From contig QAYY01000010.1 of NCBI GenBank assembly GCA_003054665.1, positions 186,001 to 250,000 of the forward strand: a stretch of DNA of 64,000 nt, given 5' to 3'. The stretch is from Opitutaceae bacterium EW11. Lineage in GTDB: Bacteria; Verrucomicrobiota; Verrucomicrobiia; Opitutales; Opitutaceae. A program made the position numbers and the translations under genes. A model generated the notes under the pieces. The model saw only the letters and a list, made by a program, of their open reading frames with translations. It searched no databases and was not told the DNA's origin. This document shows, piece after piece, positions 17,317 through 25,047 of this stretch. Each line of letters starts with the position of its first letter. Position 1 is the first letter of the stretch.

Positions 17317-17838
17317 ATGAGCGTCAAAGACATCCTGCAGGGGAAATGGCTGCACCACCCCGTCCACGCCGCAGTCGTGCATCTCCCGCTGGGGCTCTGG
17401 CTGGGCGCCTGTGTCCTGGACATTCTGATACGCGCGGGACTAGACGAACCCGTCTTTGCCGATCTCTCCGCCTGCGCGGTCGGTCTCGGTCTGCTCGGCG
17501 CCGCGATCGCCGCACCCACCGGCATCGCCGACTGGAGTTCGATCAAGCGGGGGAAGCCGGCGTGGACCCTCGGGCTGTACCACATGCTGCTCAACATCGC
17601 CGCCACGCTCGTCTGGGCGGCCAATCTGTGGCTCCGGTTGCGGACGATCGACGACGCCGATCCAGTGACCCTCCCGGTGCTGGTTCTCTCGATTCTGGGA
17701 GGGCTCCTGCTTCTCGTTTCGGGCTACCTCGGGTCGCTCCTCACCTTCGACCGCGGAGTGAGCGTCGCCCGGCTTTCAAAGGCCCGCTGGCGGGCGGAGG
17801 CCGAACGCGGCGGCGCGCGCCTGCCGAAAAAGGACTGA
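17317..17838 (+). CDS. DUF2231 membrane protein
   Basis: A 173-residue protein with four hydrophobic segments. The start MSVKDILQGKWLHHPVHAAVVHLPLG contains the HPVHA and HLPLG motifs that mark DUF2231, where the histidines are proposed to hold haem or metal. Later features are ASP-TRP in IADWSSIKRG and the helix SGYLGSLLTF. Length and order fit a complete family member. It is followed after 6 bp by a second DUF2231 protein carrying a Rieske domain, so the two probably form a membrane redox unit encoded by one message. Confidence 0.85.
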   Translation: MSVKDILQGKWLHHPVHAAVVHLPLGLWLGACVLDILIRAGLDEPVFADLSACAVGLGLLGAAIAAPTGIADWSSIKRGKPAWTLGLYHMLLNIAATLVWAANLWLRLRTIDDADPVTLPVLVLSILGGLLLLVSGYLGSLLTFDRGVSVARLSKARWRAEAERGGARLPKKD

Positions 17839-17844
17839 CTCGCC

Positions 17845-18678
17845 ATGCCGGGAAGCAAAGACGCCCTCCAGGTAAAACCATTCCGCGCTCCGGTTCACGC
17901 GGCGCTGGTCCACCTCCCGCTGGCCTGTTTCAGCGTCGCAGCCGTGCTGGATCTCGCCTCCTGGCTGGTATCCGGCTCTGACATACAATTTCAGCCCGCA
18001 GCCTTCTGGTCAATCGCGGCCGGTGTCGTCACGGCCCTCGTCGCCGCGCTCTTCGGTTTCGCCGATTTCATTTCGATCCGCCAGGACCATCCCGCGAGGA
18101 AGCAGGCCCTGTGGCACATGGCGCTCAACGTCGCGGCGGTCTTGATCTTCGCGGCGAGCCTGCTGCTTCGCCGCGGGCAGCTGGATGCGGATCGGACGCC
18201 GGCGGCCGCGCTCGCGGCCACGTTGATCGGATACGGCGCGCTAATGGTCTCGGGCTACATCGGCGGGCACATGGTCTACAACGACGGGATTGGAGTCGGG
18301 CGGCATCGCCGCAGGACCCCCCTGCCGGACCGCACGATCGAGCGCACCGGAGTGGCGGGGGAATTCGTCGCGGTCTGCCGCGCGGACGAAATGCAGGAGG
18401 GTGAAATTCGCCGGGCCAGCATCGCCGGCACGGTGGTCGCTCTCGCTCGAACCGGCGACCGGTTCTTCGCCGTGCAGGAATTCTGCACGCATCGCTTCGG
18501 CCCGCTTTCGGAGGGGTGCATCCGCGACGGCACGGTGATGTGTCCGTGGCACCGATCCTGTTTCGACTTGAAAACGGGGACGGTGACCGACGGTCCCGCC
18601 AAGGAAGCCCTGCGGACCTTCGAGGTGGAGGTGAAGGACGGGAACGTCCGGATTCGCGTGCCGGTGGCGACCGGCTGA
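17845..18678 (+). CDS. DUF2231 membrane domain fused to a Rieske [2Fe-2S] domain
   Basis: A 277-residue protein. Residues 1-150 repeat the DUF2231 pattern of its neighbour (PVHAALVHLPLACFS, four hydrophobic segments). Residues about 165-277 form a Rieske ferredoxin domain: CTHRFGPLSEGC with the first Cys-x-His pair, and CPWHRSCFD with the second Cys-x-x-His pair, followed by GTVTDGPAKEALRTFEVEV. All four cluster ligands are present. The domain is of the ferredoxin-like type found in dioxygenase systems, suggesting electron transfer at the inner membrane face. The next gene encodes a flavoprotein that could supply electrons; this is inference. Confidence 0.85.
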   Translation: MPGSKDALQVKPFRAPVHAALVHLPLACFSVAAVLDLASWLVSGSDIQFQPAAFWSIAAGVVTALVAALFGFADFISIRQDHPARKQALWHMALNVAAVLIFAASLLLRRGQLDADRTPAAALAATLIGYGALMVSGYIGGHMVYNDGIGVGRHRRRTPLPDRTIERTGVAGEFVAVCRADEMQEGEIRRASIAGTVVALARTGDRFFAVQEFCTHRFGPLSEGCIRDGTVMCPWHRSCFDLKTGTVTDGPAKEALRTFEVEVKDGNVRIRVPVATG

Positions 18679-18777
18679 GCGGGCTCGGTCGCCCCGCGGT
18701 TCAATCCGGATTCTCCTGGGCTCTCCCAGCGGGAATGCCGGCTGGCTCCTCGCCGTCGCTGTTCTGTCCTTCGCGCC

Positions 18778-19728
18778 ATGGACATCCTTTACGACGTCAT
18801 CGTGCTCGGCGCCGGACCCGCCGGGCTGAGCGGGGCTCTCGTGCTCGGACGGTGCGCACGGAGAGTCCTCGTCTGCGACGACGGAAAACCGCGCAACGCC
18901 CCCTCCCGTGCCGTTCACGGATTCCTCTCCCGCGACGGGACTCCGCCGTCCGAGCTGCTGCGCGCGGCGCGGGCGGACCTGGCGCGGTATCCGTCGGTTG
19001 AATTCCGCCGGGCGCAAGCCGTCGACGTCGGCCGCGACGAACGGAGTTTCTGGGCGAAGCTTCACGACGGCGCCGAGATCCGCGGCCACAAGCTTCTCAT
19101 CGCCACGGGACTGATCGACGAACTCCCGCAGATCCCCGGCCTCGCGGAGCGATGGGGTCGAAGCGTTTTCCCCTGCCCTTTTTGCGACGCCTGGGAGTAT
19201 CGGGACAAACCCATGGCGGTGCTTGCAACCGACGTCGCGGCGTCGTGCAGCTTCGCGATCGAGATGCTGACGTGGACGCGCAAGCTGACGCTGCTGCTCG
19301 ACGGAGCCAGGACCGCAGACCCGCGCCCCCTGGAGCGCGTGGCGCGCTTGGGCATCTCGGTCGAGCACCGGCGCGTCGCTCGCCTGGAAGGCTCGGCCCA
19401 AACGCTGCAGACGGTCGTGCTGAGAGATGAGACTCGGATCCCGTGCCACGCCTTGTTTCTTCTCACCGTTCAGCGCCAGCGAAACGGGTTTGCGGAGAAA
19501 CTCGGGTGTTCGCTGGTCCGCGACGACCGCACCGTGCGAACCGACGAACTTCAGCACACCCGCACGCGGGGCGTTTACGCGGCCGGCAATGCAGCAGTCG
19601 GACTGCAGGCGGCGATCCTCGCGGCCGCCGAGGGTTTCAAGGCCGCGTATGCCATCAACGACGAGTTGATCGAGGATTTCGTCGCCCGGCAGGAAGCGGC
19701 CAGCCCCGGCGAGACACTGCAGCGCTGA
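18778..19728 (+). CDS. thioredoxin-reductase-like FAD oxidoreductase with weak NADPH site
   Basis: A 316-residue flavoprotein. The FAD Rossmann motif is clear (VIVLGAGPAGLSGAL), the redox cysteines are at residues 133 and 136 (FPCPFCDAWEY), and a second FAD contact is TRGVYAAGNAAV near the C-terminus. The second Rossmann motif after the CXXC, normally like GxGxxA, reads AVLATDVAASCSFA, without the glycines. The protein may therefore use NAD(P)H poorly or take electrons from another donor. It starts 99 bp after the Rieske gene on the same strand, so a shared electron chain is possible. Confidence 0.8.
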   Translation: MDILYDVIVLGAGPAGLSGALVLGRCARRVLVCDDGKPRNAPSRAVHGFLSRDGTPPSELLRAARADLARYPSVEFRRAQAVDVGRDERSFWAKLHDGAEIRGHKLLIATGLIDELPQIPGLAERWGRSVFPCPFCDAWEYRDKPMAVLATDVAASCSFAIEMLTWTRKLTLLLDGARTADPRPLERVARLGISVEHRRVARLEGSAQTLQTVVLRDETRIPCHALFLLTVQRQRNGFAEKLGCSLVRDDRTVRTDELQHTRTRGVYAAGNAAVGLQAAILAAAEGFKAAYAINDELIEDFVARQEAASPGETLQR

Positions 19729-19793
19729 AGCTCCGGCAAGGGCGGCTTGCGACGCGGAGCACGCCTCGAGACAGCGCCGCGCCCCGGGCGTCG

Positions 19794-20252
19794 TCAGCGC
19801 GGGACCGAAACGCCCGGCGCGGCAAACGTGCCCATCGTCTCGGCGTTCGCCACCACGTGACCCTCCATCGCCTGCTCCAACTCGCGGCGCGAGGCTCCGT
19901 TGGGGAGCGTCAGCCGGCAATCGAGTGCGTAGAGTCGGAAGAAATACCGGTGCTCCCCGTTCGGCGGACGAGGGCCTCCGTAATCGGCTTCACCCCAGTC
20001 GTTGCAGCCAAACCGGACCTCTTCGGGTGCGTCGTTTTCCCGGAAGCCGCGGGTGGCCGGATCGATGTTGAAGACGATCCAGTGGGTGAAGGTGCCGTGG
20101 GACGTATCCGGATCGTCCATCACGAGGACGAGGCTGCGCGCTTCCGGCGGCGCGCCTTCGAACTCGAGCGGCGGCGTTCGATCGTCTCCGGCGCGCGAAT
20201 ACTTCTCGGGGATGGGTTCACCGTGTTGGAAGGCAGGGCTGCTGATTCTCAT
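19794..20252 (-). CDS. YbhB/YbcL (PEBP-like) family protein
   Basis: A 152-residue protein starting MRISSPAFQHGEPIPEKYS. Family marks: DDRTPPLEFEGAP, LVLVMDDPDTSHGTFTHWIV with the conserved Asp-Pro and His of the phosphate-like pocket, GGPRPPNGEHRYFFRLYAL, and ASRRELEQAMEGHV at the end. Proteins of this family resemble eukaryotic Raf kinase inhibitor proteins and bind small anionic ligands; their bacterial role is unclear. The frame is open to 20486 but nothing upstream of this Met fits the family. It is transcribed away from the glycoside hydrolase gene, and the shared gap (20253-20454) probably holds both promoters. Confidence 0.85.
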   Translation of the reverse strand: MRISSPAFQHGEPIPEKYSRAGDDRTPPLEFEGAPPEARSLVLVMDDPDTSHGTFTHWIVFNIDPATRGFRENDAPEEVRFGCNDWGEADYGGPRPPNGEHRYFFRLYALDCRLTLPNGASRRELEQAMEGHVVANAETMGTFAAPGVSVPR

Positions 20253-20454
20253 GGGAAAGGAGGGACGAAGGTTGGGAACGCCGGGAAGGAGATCCCGGCG
20301 TGCGCATTTGTCACCCGGCCGGCGTATCGGTGGCGCCGGAGTGCCCTCAGCGCCCGAGATTGGGCTCCCGAAAGGAGCATGGGGAGTTGCCTGACTCGGA
20401 AACGCGATCCCGGTGCGGAGAGGCACTCTTGGCGGCTCGAAGGGTCTCGGGCGG

Positions 20455-21867
20455 GTGCTCGTCGGAAAGCGACACCTGGCTCGCATCGGGCTTGCCTCCG
20501 CGGTCCTGCTGACCGCCGCCTGTACGGCTCCGGACAGAACCGAGGCCGGCGCGTGGCATCGGTTCGAGCTCGGGTTGTGCGAGGACTATCCCGAAGAAAC
20601 TCGCTCGCTGACTTCGGCGCGCGCCGACCTCCAGCTGGCGCACGACACCGGCGCAGCCGCCCTCCGCATCGCTTTCGGCTGGGATGCGATGGAGCCCGAG
20701 CCCGGCCAATACGATTGGTCCTTCTGGGACGCCTACGTTCGTCTCGCGACCGAGCAGTACCACATCCGCCTGATCCCCTACGTGTGCTACACGCCGCGCT
20801 GGGCCACCGCGGACCAAGGGCCCGATTACTGGCGGTCGCCGCCGCGCAATCCGGAGGATTTCGGCCGTTTCGTGACGGTGCTCGTCCAGCGCTACCGGAA
20901 ATGGATCCACTCGTGGGAGCTCTGGAACGAACCGGACAACCAAGCATACTGGCTCGGCACGCCCGGGCAGTTCGCCGCACTCGTGCGCGCGGGGTCTCGG
21001 GCGGTCCGTCAGTCCGATCCCCGGGCCAGCATCGTCCTGGGAGGGTTGGCGGGGAAACTCGATTACCTCGAGACGCTCTTTCGCGATGAGCATCTCGCGC
21101 CAGCCGTGGATATCGTGAATTTCCACAGCTACTTCGAAACCTGGCACCCAGATCCGATCGAAAAACTGCCGCGCGAGGTGGCCCGTGCGGCGCAGATCGT
21201 CGACACCTACGGCCAGCGCGAACCGCTCTGGATGGCAGAAACCGGCTACAGCACGGTTGGCCCGCGGCCGGAAACGTCGGGCGTGTATCGCCCCTGGTAT
21301 GACGACGAGCACACGTCGGACGCGCAGGCCAACGCACTCGTCCGCACCATCGTGCTCGCGGCCGGCACGGCCCGGCTCTCCGAGCTCGCGTGGTACCGGA
21401 TCAACGATCTGCCGCCGACGAACGAAGTGATCGGAGACGACAACAACCGCCACCTCGGCCTCCTCGCCCTCGACCGGCGCCCCAAACCCGCAGTCGAGTT
21501 CTTCACCCGCCTCGCCGCCCTGTTTCGACAGCCCTATCGCCCGGTTGGCGTCCGGTTGGAGGCAGCCGACGCTTCCGCGCCCGAGGCAGAGGTGCGGGCC
21601 TTCGAGTTTGCCGATGGCCGTTACGCGCTTTTCGCGTGGCTTCCCATGCCTGGCTCGGCGCAACCCGGACAAAAGATCACCCGGGATAACCGAAGCCGGA
21701 GGATCGCCCTCCGGCTTCGGAGCGAGGGCCAACGGATCGCTCGGGTGTCGGGCCTGTTTTCCCGAATCACGCAAGACGTTGCTCTCTGGCAGAAGGGCTC
21801 GGACGTGCGCCTGTCCGTTCAGCTGACGGGCTCCCGGGTGACGGCGCTCGAGCTGCAGGCGCGCTAG
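20455..21867 (+). CDS. clan GH-A glycoside hydrolase lipoprotein (GH39/GH5-like)
   Basis: A 470-residue protein if the GTG at 20455 is the start; another GTG at 20413 is in frame. The nearer start gives a compact lipoprotein signal with lipobox LTAAC (Cys 23). The TIM-barrel has the acid/base Glu in WELWNEPDN (Glu 159) and a probable nucleophile in WMAETGYST (Glu 262), the usual strand 4 and strand 7 pair of clan GH-A. TPRWATA and HSYFETWHPD also fit GH39-like beta-xylosidase or related enzymes. The C-terminal 100 residues look like a beta-sandwich. The sugar substrate is not determined. A perfect 13-bp hairpin lies inside the gene at 21690-21720. Confidence 0.75.
   Translation: MLVGKRHLARIGLASAVLLTAACTAPDRTEAGAWHRFELGLCEDYPEETRSLTSARADLQLAHDTGAAALRIAFGWDAMEPEPGQYDWSFWDAYVRLATEQYHIRLIPYVCYTPRWATADQGPDYWRSPPRNPEDFGRFVTVLVQRYRKWIHSWELWNEPDNQAYWLGTPGQFAALVRAGSRAVRQSDPRASIVLGGLAGKLDYLETLFRDEHLAPAVDIVNFHSYFETWHPDPIEKLPREVARAAQIVDTYGQREPLWMAETGYSTVGPRPETSGVYRPWYDDEHTSDAQANALVRTIVLAAGTARLSELAWYRINDLPPTNEVIGDDNNRHLGLLALDRRPKPAVEFFTRLAALFRQPYRPVGVRLEAADASAPEAEVRAFEFADGRYALFAWLPMPGSAQPGQKITRDNRSRRIALRLRSEGQRIARVSGLFSRITQDVALWQKGSDVRLSVQLTGSRVTALELQAR
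21690..21720. repeat. perfect 13-bp palindromic hairpin inside the glycoside hydrolase gene
   Basis: CCGAAGCCGGAGG at 21690-21702 is perfectly complementary to CCTCCGGCTTCGG at 21708-21720 with a 5-nt loop (ATCGC). It is read in frame as part of the C-terminal domain. No T run follows on either strand, so it is not a normal terminator. It could be a REP-like insertion or an mRNA structure. Confidence 0.6.
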
Positions 21868-21887
21868 CGGGAGAACGCTGCTCGCGA

Positions 21888-23303
21888 CTAGTGCGTCGCG
21901 ACGAGCAAGGTCCGATCCTTCGGGTCGACCTCGTCGCGTTTCTTGAAGCCGGCGAGTTCCAGGCCGTGCCGCGCTTCTTGCGCTTTCATGAAGTAGCGCC
22001 AGACAAAGCCGCTGCGGAGGTTCTCGGCCATGATCATGGTGATACCGGCATCGATCGCGATCACGTCGGGAGAGACCCAGCCGGTTTGCGGATTAAACGC
22101 GTCGGCGAAGCCGTAGCGGCCCCAAACGGCCGATCCGCCGATGGCCTTCATCGTCCGGAGCGCTTGCATGCACTCTTGCGGAGCGAACGGAAGGGAACCT
22201 CCCGGAGCGCAGGGGACGACCGTGCCGTCGAGCTTCACGTTCGTCGCTTGCGGGCCGCCCCAGGCGACGTAGCCCTTGGCGCTATCGGAGGCGGTCACAC
22301 CCCACACGTCGAGCGACCAGCGGGCGAAGGAGGCGGCTTGGCTCGCGCACCACTCGCGTTGGGCGAGCGTGGCGTCGACGGAGTTTTGCCAGTAGTCCGC
22401 CAGCCCGTCCGTTTGCCCGCGCAGGTCGAACCACGCTTGCGGGTATTGATGGGTGAAGAGCGGCGGGCAGTTGATGAACGTGCGATGGCCGTAGGTTACG
22501 ACCGGGCCCCGATTCCAGGCCCTCCAAGTTTGGGCCGGAAGCGGATTGGTCGGGGCGCCGATGCCGAGAAGGTAGAGCCCGATGAGTTCGCTGTAGCTGT
22601 CCCAGCGGCTCTTCAGGAAGCCGCCCTCGGGCGTCCAACCGTGCCGAATCGTCGGACCGCCGTCGAGCGCCCAGAGCCAGTCGACCCTGCGGTAGATCGT
22701 ATTCACGAGTTCGGTGATCGTCGGATCGCCGAGGTACTCGCGCGCGACCAGGGCTCCCTTCAGGAAGAGCGCCGTGTCGATGGTGGAGGACTCGCAGCGC
22801 CAAACCCTTCGGCCGGTGTGCGGATCGATGAAGTGATAGAACCAGCCGCGCTCTTCCTCGACGTGGTCGCGGACAAAGCGGAGGAGGGTGAGACTGCGGC
22901 TCAGGACTTCTTCGTGGGAAATCCAGCCGCGCGATTCGCCGATGCACCACGCCGTCAGGGCGAAGCCGCTCGCGGCGATGCTGGCCGGAGCCTTGCTTTG
23001 CCCGCCGTTCGCCGGCGCCCGGTCGCGGGTAAGTCCGCTCAACGGATCGGAATGCTCGACAAAATAGAGAAGCGCCCGGGATTCGAGTTCGTCGAGGAAC
23101 GCTTCGTCCTGGCTGTAGGGTTGGATGGCCCGGGGCGACCAGTCGGTCGTCCGGCTGTAGCGTTGGACGTAGCTCGAAGAAACCACGCAGACGGTCAGCA
23201 AACCGATGATCAGGCGGGCAGCGAAGCGGCGGTGTCCGGAGGGAATGAATTTAGGGAGTTTTTCGAGTAGCCGCTCCATGTTTCCGAAGGTCACTTCAGT
23301 CAT
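21888..23303 (-). CDS. glucoamylase-family (PF10091-like) exported protein
   Basis: A 471-residue protein from the ATG at 23303; an alternative ATG at 23279 gives MERLLEKLPKFIPSGHRRFA. Either start precedes a single hydrophobic segment (FAARLIIGLLTVCVVSSSYV), so it is exported or anchored. The catalytic part begins LDELESRALLYFVEHSDPLSGLTRDR, a signature of the glucoamylase/DUF3131-related family. Family motifs follow: GWFYHFIDPHTG, STIDTALFLKG, HGWTPEGGF and YSELIGLYLLG. Members are linked to cyclic beta-glucan processing. A palindromic site and a promoter candidate lie 90-150 bp upstream, indicating repressor control. Confidence 0.8.
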   Translation of the reverse strand: MTEVTFGNMERLLEKLPKFIPSGHRRFAARLIIGLLTVCVVSSSYVQRYSRTTDWSPRAIQPYSQDEAFLDELESRALLYFVEHSDPLSGLTRDRAPANGGQSKAPASIAASGFALTAWCIGESRGWISHEEVLSRSLTLLRFVRDHVEEERGWFYHFIDPHTGRRVWRCESSTIDTALFLKGALVAREYLGDPTITELVNTIYRRVDWLWALDGGPTIRHGWTPEGGFLKSRWDSYSELIGLYLLGIGAPTNPLPAQTWRAWNRGPVVTYGHRTFINCPPLFTHQYPQAWFDLRGQTDGLADYWQNSVDATLAQREWCASQAASFARWSLDVWGVTASDSAKGYVAWGGPQATNVKLDGTVVPCAPGGSLPFAPQECMQALRTMKAIGGSAVWGRYGFADAFNPQTGWVSPDVIAIDAGITMIMAENLRSGFVWRYFMKAQEARHGLELAGFKKRDEVDPKDRTLLVATH

Positions 23304-23354
23304 CGGCACAGGCGCAACGCCAATTAGGAACCGCTCCTGAATTTCTTTCAAAAT

Positions 23355-23371
23355 GAGGGGAAAACCCCCTC
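23355..23371. repeat. short hairpin in the 5' leader of the glucoamylase-like gene
   Basis: GAGGGG (23355-23360) pairs with CCCCTC (23366-23371) across AAAAC. It lies about 50 bp upstream of the start codon and downstream of the promoter candidate on the minus strand, so it would form in the untranslated leader. Confidence 0.4.
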
Positions 23372-23391
23372 GTACCGGGCAACCGATTGGT

Positions 23392-23412
23392 TGTAGTGCA
23401 CCACGCACTACA
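23392..23412. promoter_or_regulatory. palindromic operator candidate
   Basis: TGTAGTGC (23392-23399) and its exact complement GCACTACA (23405-23412) flank ACCAC, giving a 21-bp dyad. Its near edge lies about 12 bp beyond the -10 candidate of the minus-strand promoter, where a repressor would block initiation. Size and spacing suit a helix-turn-helix dimer such as a LacI, GntR or MarR protein; which one cannot be told. Confidence 0.5.
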
Positions 23413-23423
23413 GCCGTCCGAAG

Positions 23424-23455
23424 AATATAACGCAGAACGGCCGCGGATGTTTCAA
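23424..23455 (-). promoter_or_regulatory. promoter candidate for the glucoamylase-like gene
   Basis: Read on the minus strand, TTGAAA (23450-23455) is followed by GTTATATT. Depending on the -10 chosen (GTTATA, TTATAT or TATATT) the spacer is 18-20 bp. The palindromic site lies just downstream. AT-rich -10 sequence is unusual in this GC-rich window, which supports the call. Confidence 0.4.
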
Positions 23456-23626
23456 ATTCCCGAAAAAAAACGGCAAAAAACTCGTGAGCGTTTTTCAAGC
23501 ACGCCGCGCCCGAGTCGGCCTCGCAGGCGGGCATGTCCGCAATGCGGCGAAACGGTCGCCAAATCCCTGACTTTATCCGCCTGCTTTCCCGCGCCCCTCT
23601 GTCGAAGCGGCTCCTCTGGAAACTAA
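23447..23626 (+). CDS. possible small basic protein with zinc-ribbon-like cysteines
   Basis: A 59-codon ORF (ATG at 23447) reading MFQIPEKKRQKTRERFSS, a basic region, then ACPQCGETVAK and later CFPAPLC. The two Cys pairs resemble a small zinc ribbon, but spacing is loose and no homologue comes to mind. It overlaps the promoter region of the minus-strand gene. A GC-rich stem-loop follows directly after its stop (23630-23651), which would fit a real short transcript. Codon use is mixed, so this is a weak call. Confidence 0.25.
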   Translation: MFQIPEKKRQKTRERFSSTPRPSRPRRRACPQCGETVAKSLTLSACFPAPLCRSGSSGN

Positions 23627-23629
23627 ACC

Positions 23630-23651
23630 GCCGCCCGACAGTGCGGGCGGC
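23630..23651. terminator. GC-rich palindrome, possible bidirectional terminator
   Basis: GCCGCCCG (23630-23637) pairs perfectly with CGGGCGGC (23644-23651) over ACAGTG. The flanks CTAAA and TTTTAG extend the symmetry. It lies 4 bp after the small ORF stop and about 100 bp after the end of the minus-strand PRC/DUF2382 gene, so it may serve either side. Confidence 0.5.
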
Positions 23652-23750
23652 GATGTTTTAGTGGCGGGTCGAGCCCGCTTCCCTCAACTGAGGGTTTTCT
23701 TCGTCGGTTGTCCGGCGGAGCGGACGAACGTTGGGTAACTAACACCCCAC

Positions 23751-25031
23751 TTATCGGCACGCTGTCGGAAGAATATCAGCGAAATTGAGGCGATTCCAAA
23801 AAAGCAGAAGAGCGAACTCCAACGAACGGGTTACGGCGCACTTCGCTCCACCTTCAGTTCCTCTTTGCGCACCTGCCCTCCGATTTCGCGCCGATTCGAT
23901 ATCGGTCCTTTTGCCGACCCGGACCTCCTCGCGCAGGCGAGTCTCTTTCTCAACGACCGGCTCCTCCCGCCTGAGGGGAATGAAAATATCCTCCTCCTGA
24001 AACGACGGACTCATGTCGCACGCGGAAACCTGGTCTGCGGGCACACGCTCGATGACGATCTCCTCGCGGCGCAGCTCGACGGGGGTGTTCACCGTCTCGG
24101 TTCGAACGACTTTCCGGAGGCGCACTCCGCCAGCCTCGATCCCCCGCTTTCCCACTTTCACCTGTTCCTCTTTCAGGCGAATCGTCCGTTCCTCGCCCCT
24201 TGCCTGCTGCCGCTCCATGTGTTCCTCGGCCATCGCGTTCCGCTCGCGGCGAGGCGTTTCTCGGATTCCGTAATACTCGCGGATCCGCCGTTCGTCCTCG
24301 TCGGCGATCTCGGCCTGCTCGTCGAAGGCGGGCGCATGGCGAATCTGGTCCTCGGTAAACGGCAGACGGATCGTCCTGCGGCGATCGTTCACCTCCGCCG
24401 TGTGCACGGGGACCACGTGGTTCTTGCCGAAGAGCCAGCCGGTCGTCACTCCCAGGAACTCGGGCTCGCCGGTCACGTCGGTCCAGAGGTTGTTGACCTT
24501 GCCCACCGAGGAACCCGTGGCGTCGGTCACCTCGTAGCCGAGCAGCCGCAGAAGATTCCCCGAAAGCCGGTTCCAGGCGGCGCGGGCCGCTTGGCGCGCC
24601 TCCTCCCAGGGAAGCGTCGCTCCTCCCTCGCCGCGTTCGTACGCGGCGCGAAACTCGGTTTCGTAGTCGTCGAACTCGCCGCCCTTTCGGCCGAAACGTC
24701 CGTAGCCCTCGTAGCCGACGCGGTAGGCATCGCGAAACGCCTCGTAGGTCCGGCCGGCCGCGAACCACTGCCGCTCGTGGTGCTCGCGCCAATACGCCTC
24801 CTCGGCGGTGGGATTCACCGCCTCGGCAAGTCCCTTGCCGGCAAATCCTCCCGCCAGCGCGCCCACGGCGATTCCTGCAACGGCCGCCGCCGGCCCGCCG
24901 GGGGCCCCGGCGGCCGCGCCGGCGGCTCCTCCCGCCGCCGCACCCAAGCCGGCCCCGACAGGATGGGAGCCAGGCGCGCCGCTGAGGGGATCTCGGTTGT
25001 CGGATTTCGTGTGAGGCGTGGTCTGGTCCAT
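23751..25031 (-). CDS. PRC-barrel/DUF2382 (YsnF/AvaK) stress-type protein with frameshifted C-terminus
   Basis: A 426-residue protein starting MDQTTPHTKSDNRDP at 25031, preceded by a good ribosome site (AAAGGAG). Residues about 25-65 are Gly/Ala-rich. A PRC-barrel-like domain follows (LLGYEVTDATGSSVGKVNNL), then a charged DUF2382 region (EEQVKVGKRGIEAGGVRLRK). Family members are usually tied to general stress and membrane or photosynthetic complexes. The end is odd: after VGKRTDIES the frame becomes unlike the family. The neighbouring frame instead reads REIGGQVRKEELKVERSAP with a stop at 23831-23833, the expected tail. A 1-bp gain or 2-bp loss near 23895-23910 explains this; it may be real or a sequencing error. 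Confidence 0.8.
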   Translation of the reverse strand: MDQTTPHTKSDNRDPLSGAPGSHPVGAGLGAAAGGAAGAAAGAPGGPAAAVAGIAVGALAGGFAGKGLAEAVNPTAEEAYWREHHERQWFAAGRTYEAFRDAYRVGYEGYGRFGRKGGEFDDYETEFRAAYERGEGGATLPWEEARQAARAAWNRLSGNLLRLLGYEVTDATGSSVGKVNNLWTDVTGEPEFLGVTTGWLFGKNHVVPVHTAEVNDRRRTIRLPFTEDQIRHAPAFDEQAEIADEDERRIREYYGIRETPRRERNAMAEEHMERQQARGEERTIRLKEEQVKVGKRGIEAGGVRLRKVVRTETVNTPVELRREEIVIERVPADQVSACDMSPSFQEEDIFIPLRREEPVVEKETRLREEVRVGKRTDIESARNRRAGAQRGTEGGAKCAVTRSLEFALLLFWNRLNFADILPTACR

Positions 25032-25047
25032 GGAGGTCTCCTTTGTT

